A DNA stretch of 64,000 bases, from NCBI RefSeq assembly GCF_030070105.1, contig NZ_JASJOO010000005.1:1-64000 (forward strand). Direction: 5' to 3'. The translations under genes were made by a program, and so were the position numbers. Below are positions 61,351 to 64,000 of the stretch, piece after piece; position 1 is the first letter of the stretch, and every line of letters starts with the position of its first letter. The DNA is from Bermanella sp. WJH001 (lineage in GTDB: Bacteria > Pseudomonadota > Gammaproteobacteria > Pseudomonadales > Oceanobacteraceae). The notes beneath the pieces are model-generated. The model was not told the origin of the DNA. It ran no database searches and saw only the letters and a list, made by a program, of their open reading frames with translations.

Positions 61351-61638
61351 CTAGTAGGAAACAGATCCCATTTGGAATTGATCACCTTCAAGATTAACGT
61401 GATATTGCAGCTTTTGTTTTTTGGCTTCTTCAAGTAGCTCATCACTGCTTAATTGGCTTAAACGCTGGGTGAGTAAAGCGTGGTGAATGAGAGATATTTC
61501 ACGTTCAGATAAATCTCGAGCTTCTTGAACGTTAAAAATATGGTTGCGAATCAGTTCTCTTCGCCAAGCGGCTACATCATTCTCAGAGACCATGATTTGC
61601 TGAACAATCGTACTGACCATCGGGTTGATATTTTGCAT
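61351..61638 (-). CDS. Hypothetical protein, small helical
   Basis: 95 residues, mostly helical and hydrophilic (VQEARDLSEREISLIHHALL ... SSDELLEEAKKQKLQY), with no signal peptide, no membrane helix and no recognised family. It is convergent with the Fur-box gene. The ATG at 61638 has a GGGGATACGC-like sequence upstream. A conserved, uncharacterised protein is likely from the clean reading frame. Confidence 0.6.
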   Translation of the reverse strand: MQNINPMVSTIVQQIMVSENDVAAWRRELIRNHIFNVQEARDLSEREISLIHHALLTQRLSQLSSDELLEEAKKQKLQYHVNLEGDQFQMGSVSY

Positions 61639-61945
61639 CGCGTATCCCCTGTATTGACCACGAGATTTTAATGTAGAAGTTAAGTGATGAGCTCACCAGT
61701 GATATTTAACTCTCATAATCTATCAGTCTAAGGAGGGTGTTTTTTAGGTGATGCAGTTTATAATATAGGCAAAAGTGTGTACCCAAGAACCAAGTTATCG
61801 AAAAATGCATCGTAAAGATGAATATTTCTATGAAAATCAAAGGGATTCACTTGTGTGTCCTTGCGTTGTAGTTGTATTTTTCGTTATAAATAAGCCCCTT
61901 TTAGCATAAGGCTAAAGGGAAACAATAATAAAAAGTGAGCAAACA
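61639..61945. other. 307-bp gap before the chalcone-isomerase-like gene
   Basis: No gene is seen. A weak hairpin (CCTTTTAGC/GCTAAAGG, 61892-61918) lies in the presumed 5' leader of the next gene, 30 bp before its ATG. The rest is AT-rich, with no recognised repeat. Confidence 0.5.
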
Positions 61946-62506
61946 ATGAGAACTCTTCTAAGTATATTTTTAATGACCATTTTTAGCATGTCCTCTTATG
62001 CTAAAGAAGTGGCAGGTGTAAACCTACCTGATAGCTTCACCGCCAAAGATCAATCATTAGCGCTTAATGGCGTTGGTATTCGATCAAAATTCTTTATGGA
62101 TATTTATGCGGCTGGTCTGTATCTGACTGAAGCAACCACAGAAGCGAAGTCAGTGATTGATCAAGATAAGCCAATGGCTTTGAGATTACACATTACCTCA
62201 GGATTGTTGACGTCTGAAAAAATGGAGTCTGCAACCCGTGAAGGCTTTGAGAAATCAACGGGAGGAAACACGGCTCCTATTCAAGCCACAATAGATTCAT
62301 TTATTGCAACGTTTAGTGATGCAATTGTTGAAAATGATGTTTTTGATTTTGTTTATGAGCCAGCAGTTGGCGTTAAAGTGTTCAAAAACGACACACTTAA
62401 AGCAACTGTTGAAGGTTTGGAATTTAAGAAAGCATTATTTGGTATTTGGTTGTCTGAAGACGCTGTTCAAGATGACCTAAAAGAAGGCTTATTAGGTAGC
62501 ATTTAA
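61946..62506 (+). CDS. Chalcone isomerase-like exported protein
   Basis: 186 residues. A signal peptide (MRTLLSIFLMTIFSMSSYA) is followed by the chalcone-isomerase-like fold: VAGVNLPDSFTAKDQSL, LNGVGIRSKFFMDIYAAGLYL, and a late VEGLEFKKALFGIWLSEDAVQ segment. Bacterial relatives of this fold are fatty-acid-binding or unknown; the plant flavonoid activity is not expected, since no flavonoid pathway is visible. It is probably periplasmic. It is monocistronic with a bidirectional terminator after the stop. Confidence 0.88.
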   Translation: MRTLLSIFLMTIFSMSSYAKEVAGVNLPDSFTAKDQSLALNGVGIRSKFFMDIYAAGLYLTEATTEAKSVIDQDKPMALRLHITSGLLTSEKMESATREGFEKSTGGNTAPIQATIDSFIATFSDAIVENDVFDFVYEPAVGVKVFKNDTLKATVEGLEFKKALFGIWLSEDAVQDDLKEGLLGSI

Positions 62507-62540
62507 TTGCGCCGAAGCGTTTTTGATAAAGCCGTTTTTA

Positions 62541-62567
62541 AAAAGCCAGTCTGAGACTGGCTTTTTT
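62541..62567. terminator. Shared terminator between the chalcone-isomerase-like gene and the hybrid kinase
   Basis: AAAAGCCAGTC and GACTGGCTTTT form a perfect stem with a TGA loop, followed by T-runs. It is 35 bp past one stop and just before the convergent stop at 62567. Confidence 0.9.
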
Positions 62568-64000
62568 TATGCCCATTTCAAAAGTGTATCTTTCAATAAA
62601 CCAAGTTTAATGGGCTTGCTTAAAAAATCGTTCATGCCTGCATCAAAGCATTGTTGTTTTTCTTTATCGGTTGCACCTGCCGTTAATGCAATGATCGGGG
62701 TATCAGCAATGGATGCTTGCTTGCGAATGCTTCGAGTCGCTTCAAAACCATCAAGCACTGGCATTTGGCAGTCCATAAGCACTAGGCTGTATGATGAATT
62801 CATTAATGTTTTGATGGCTTCTTCGCCGTTGTTACAAATATCAAACTCGTAACCAAGACGTTTTAACATGGCAGAAATCACCATTTGGTTTGTTCGGTTA
62901 TCTTCAGCAACCAGTATTTTTTTATCAACATTGGTAGAAGGTACGGTATTGAGGTCAGTTGAGGTTATGTTGGTATCAGTACCGTGTTTTAAAACAATAT
63001 TGAAAATAAATGTTGAGCCTTCATTGAGCTCACTTTCGACATGAATACGGCCACCCATTAACTCAATTAGGCGTTTTGTAATTTGCAGCCCTAACCCTGT
63101 GCCGCCATATTTTCGCGTGGTTGATGAATCGACCTGGGTAAAGGCTTCAAACAGGGAATTAAGCTTGTCTTTGGGGATGCCGATGCCGGTATCAATGATT
63201 CTAAACTCGAGCTGAATATTACCGTTACTATTGAGGCAATGCACATCAATGTGAATCCCACCTTGAGTGGTGAACTTAAGACTGTTGCTCACAAGGTTTA
63301 ATAAAATTTGTTTGATGCGAAGAGGGTCGCCATTTAAAAAAGCAGGAATATTTGGGTCTATTTTAAATGTGTAGTTGAGCTTTTTCTCTTTTAATTGAGC
63401 AATGAAAATATTGCCCAGTGATTCGCATATTTCATTCAGTGAAAAGTCAATATTCTCAAGTTCTAGTTTGCCCGCTTCAATTTTAGAAAAGTCTAAAATA
63501 TCGTTAATAATGCTCAGTAATGCCTCACCTGATTTTTCAATGGTCATCACATATTTGGCTTGTTCACTGGTGAGTTCTGTTTGCGAGAGTATATCGGCAA
63601 TACCAATGATGCCGTTAAGTGGGGTGCGTATTTCATGGCTCATGTGTGCTAAAAATTGTGATTTAGCTTCAGATGCGGCTGCGGCTGTTCGAGTTTCTTG
63701 TTCGGCCATCATGATCTGTTTTTGTAAATCAGCAGCATGGCGAATATCACGGTATGAACGCAATGCGTTAAGTAGCGCCATACGTAATTTATGTGCAGTA
63801 ATATCAGTTTTGCTTAGATAATCGTTGATGTCGTAATCTTGAAATACCGATTCCTCAGGTGCCGCGCCTGGTTGACCTGTGCGAATAAGCAAACGAATTT
63901 CATTATTGCTATAGACATTACGGATATGGTTGACCAGCTGCAAACCTGCGTCATCGGTTTCCATGACCACATCCACTAATGCAACAGCGACGTTGTCATT
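62567..64000 (-). CDS. Hybrid sensor histidine kinase (REC-HisKA-HATPase-REC), 5' end outside the window
   Basis: The frame is open to the window edge and the visible 477 codons start inside an N-terminal receiver ([18 protein letters not shown] ... [18 protein letters not shown]), whose phospho-Asp is in VDVVMET. HisKA has [18 protein letters not shown] with the His intact. The ATPase domain has [25 protein letters not shown] and GTGLGLQI. A last receiver has [11 protein letters not shown], phospho-Asp in [13 protein letters not shown] and LSKPI. All phospho-relay residues are present. The N-terminal receiver with RTGQPG is the type seen with DUF3369-related regulators. The signal is unknown. 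A terminator lies at its 3' end. Confidence 0.93.
   Translation of the reverse strand, partial: NDNVAVALVDVVMETDDAGLQLVNHIRNVYSNNEIRLLIRTGQPGAAPEESVFQDYDINDYLSKTDITAHKLRMALLNALRSYRDIRHAADLQKQIMMAEQETRTAAAASEAKSQFLAHMSHEIRTPLNGIIGIADILSQTELTSEQAKYVMTIEKSGEALLSIINDILDFSKIEAGKLELENIDFSLNEICESLGNIFIAQLKEKKLNYTFKIDPNIPAFLNGDPLRIKQILLNLVSNSLKFTTQGGIHIDVHCLNSNGNIQLEFRIIDTGIGIPKDKLNSLFEAFTQVDSSTTRKYGGTGLGLQITKRLIELMGGRIHVESELNEGSTFIFNIVLKHGTDTNITSTDLNTVPSTNVDKKILVAEDNRTNQMVISAMLKRLGYEFDICNNGEEAIKTLMNSSYSLVLMDCQMPVLDGFEATRSIRKQASIADTPIIALTAGATDKEKQQCFDAGMNDFLSKPIKLGLLKDTLLKWA

Overview
The window looks like chromosome from a marine gammaproteobacterium, probably Oceanospirillales (Bermanella, Oleispira or Oceanobacter type). 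This is inferred from the gene repertoire (argG, cysK, pta-ackA, rlmE, yciH, fieF, an OlsBA pair, several c-di-GMP proteins), the moderate-to-low GC and the intergenic REP families. Species cannot be fixed from the sequence alone. No rRNA, tRNA or CRISPR array was seen.

Left end (1-4.4 kb) is accessory DNA. An integron-type gene cassette has a well-formed attC site. It is followed by a REP-associated tyrosine transposase (RAYT) with a truncated second copy, four copies of a ~50-bp imperfect palindrome and a 78-bp tandem repeat that ends inside a BLUF photoreceptor gene, of which only the 3' part remains. A DUF1761 membrane protein, an RTX-repeat protein with a problematic start and a tiny DUF6435-like gene follow.

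4.6-13.9 kb: a tightly packed light-dependent cluster (cryptochrome DASH, DUF2256 zinc-ribbon protein, Fe-S photolyase-like protein), an FMN glutamate-synthase-like protein with an AraC regulator, rlmE, an FAD dehydrogenase coupled to a SpoU rRNA methyltransferase that carries an in-frame insertion of intergenic repeat DNA.

13.9-17.3 kb: an AT-rich island with a DUF262 protein overlapping a HEPN-type putative RNase. It is enclosed by a diverged ~95-bp repeat in inverted orientation. This is the best candidate for an undescribed defence or toxin-type module.

17.3-31.4 kb: a secreted metallophosphoesterase, eroded small genes, a Nudix hydrolase, an LpxL-type acyltransferase, a PPOX-class protein divergent from an AraC regulator, a YkgJ protein, a diguanylate cyclase, a YbbA-YbbP-type ABC exporter with a carboxylesterase, an SDR and a small secreted cysteine-rich protein.

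31.4-64 kb is mostly core: argG, an M16 protease, a PleD-like cyclase divergent from a hybrid kinase that has lost its phospho-accepting histidine, phospholipid acyltransferases, a degenerate tandem receiver protein, fieF, cysK, pta-ackA, yciH, further GGDEF/EAL proteins, olsB-olsA for ornithine lipids, a FabG-like reductase, and a Fur-box gene. The Fur box sits in the centre of a 49-bp perfect palindrome between a SirB2 gene and a TPR-like gene. The window ends inside a hybrid sensor kinase.
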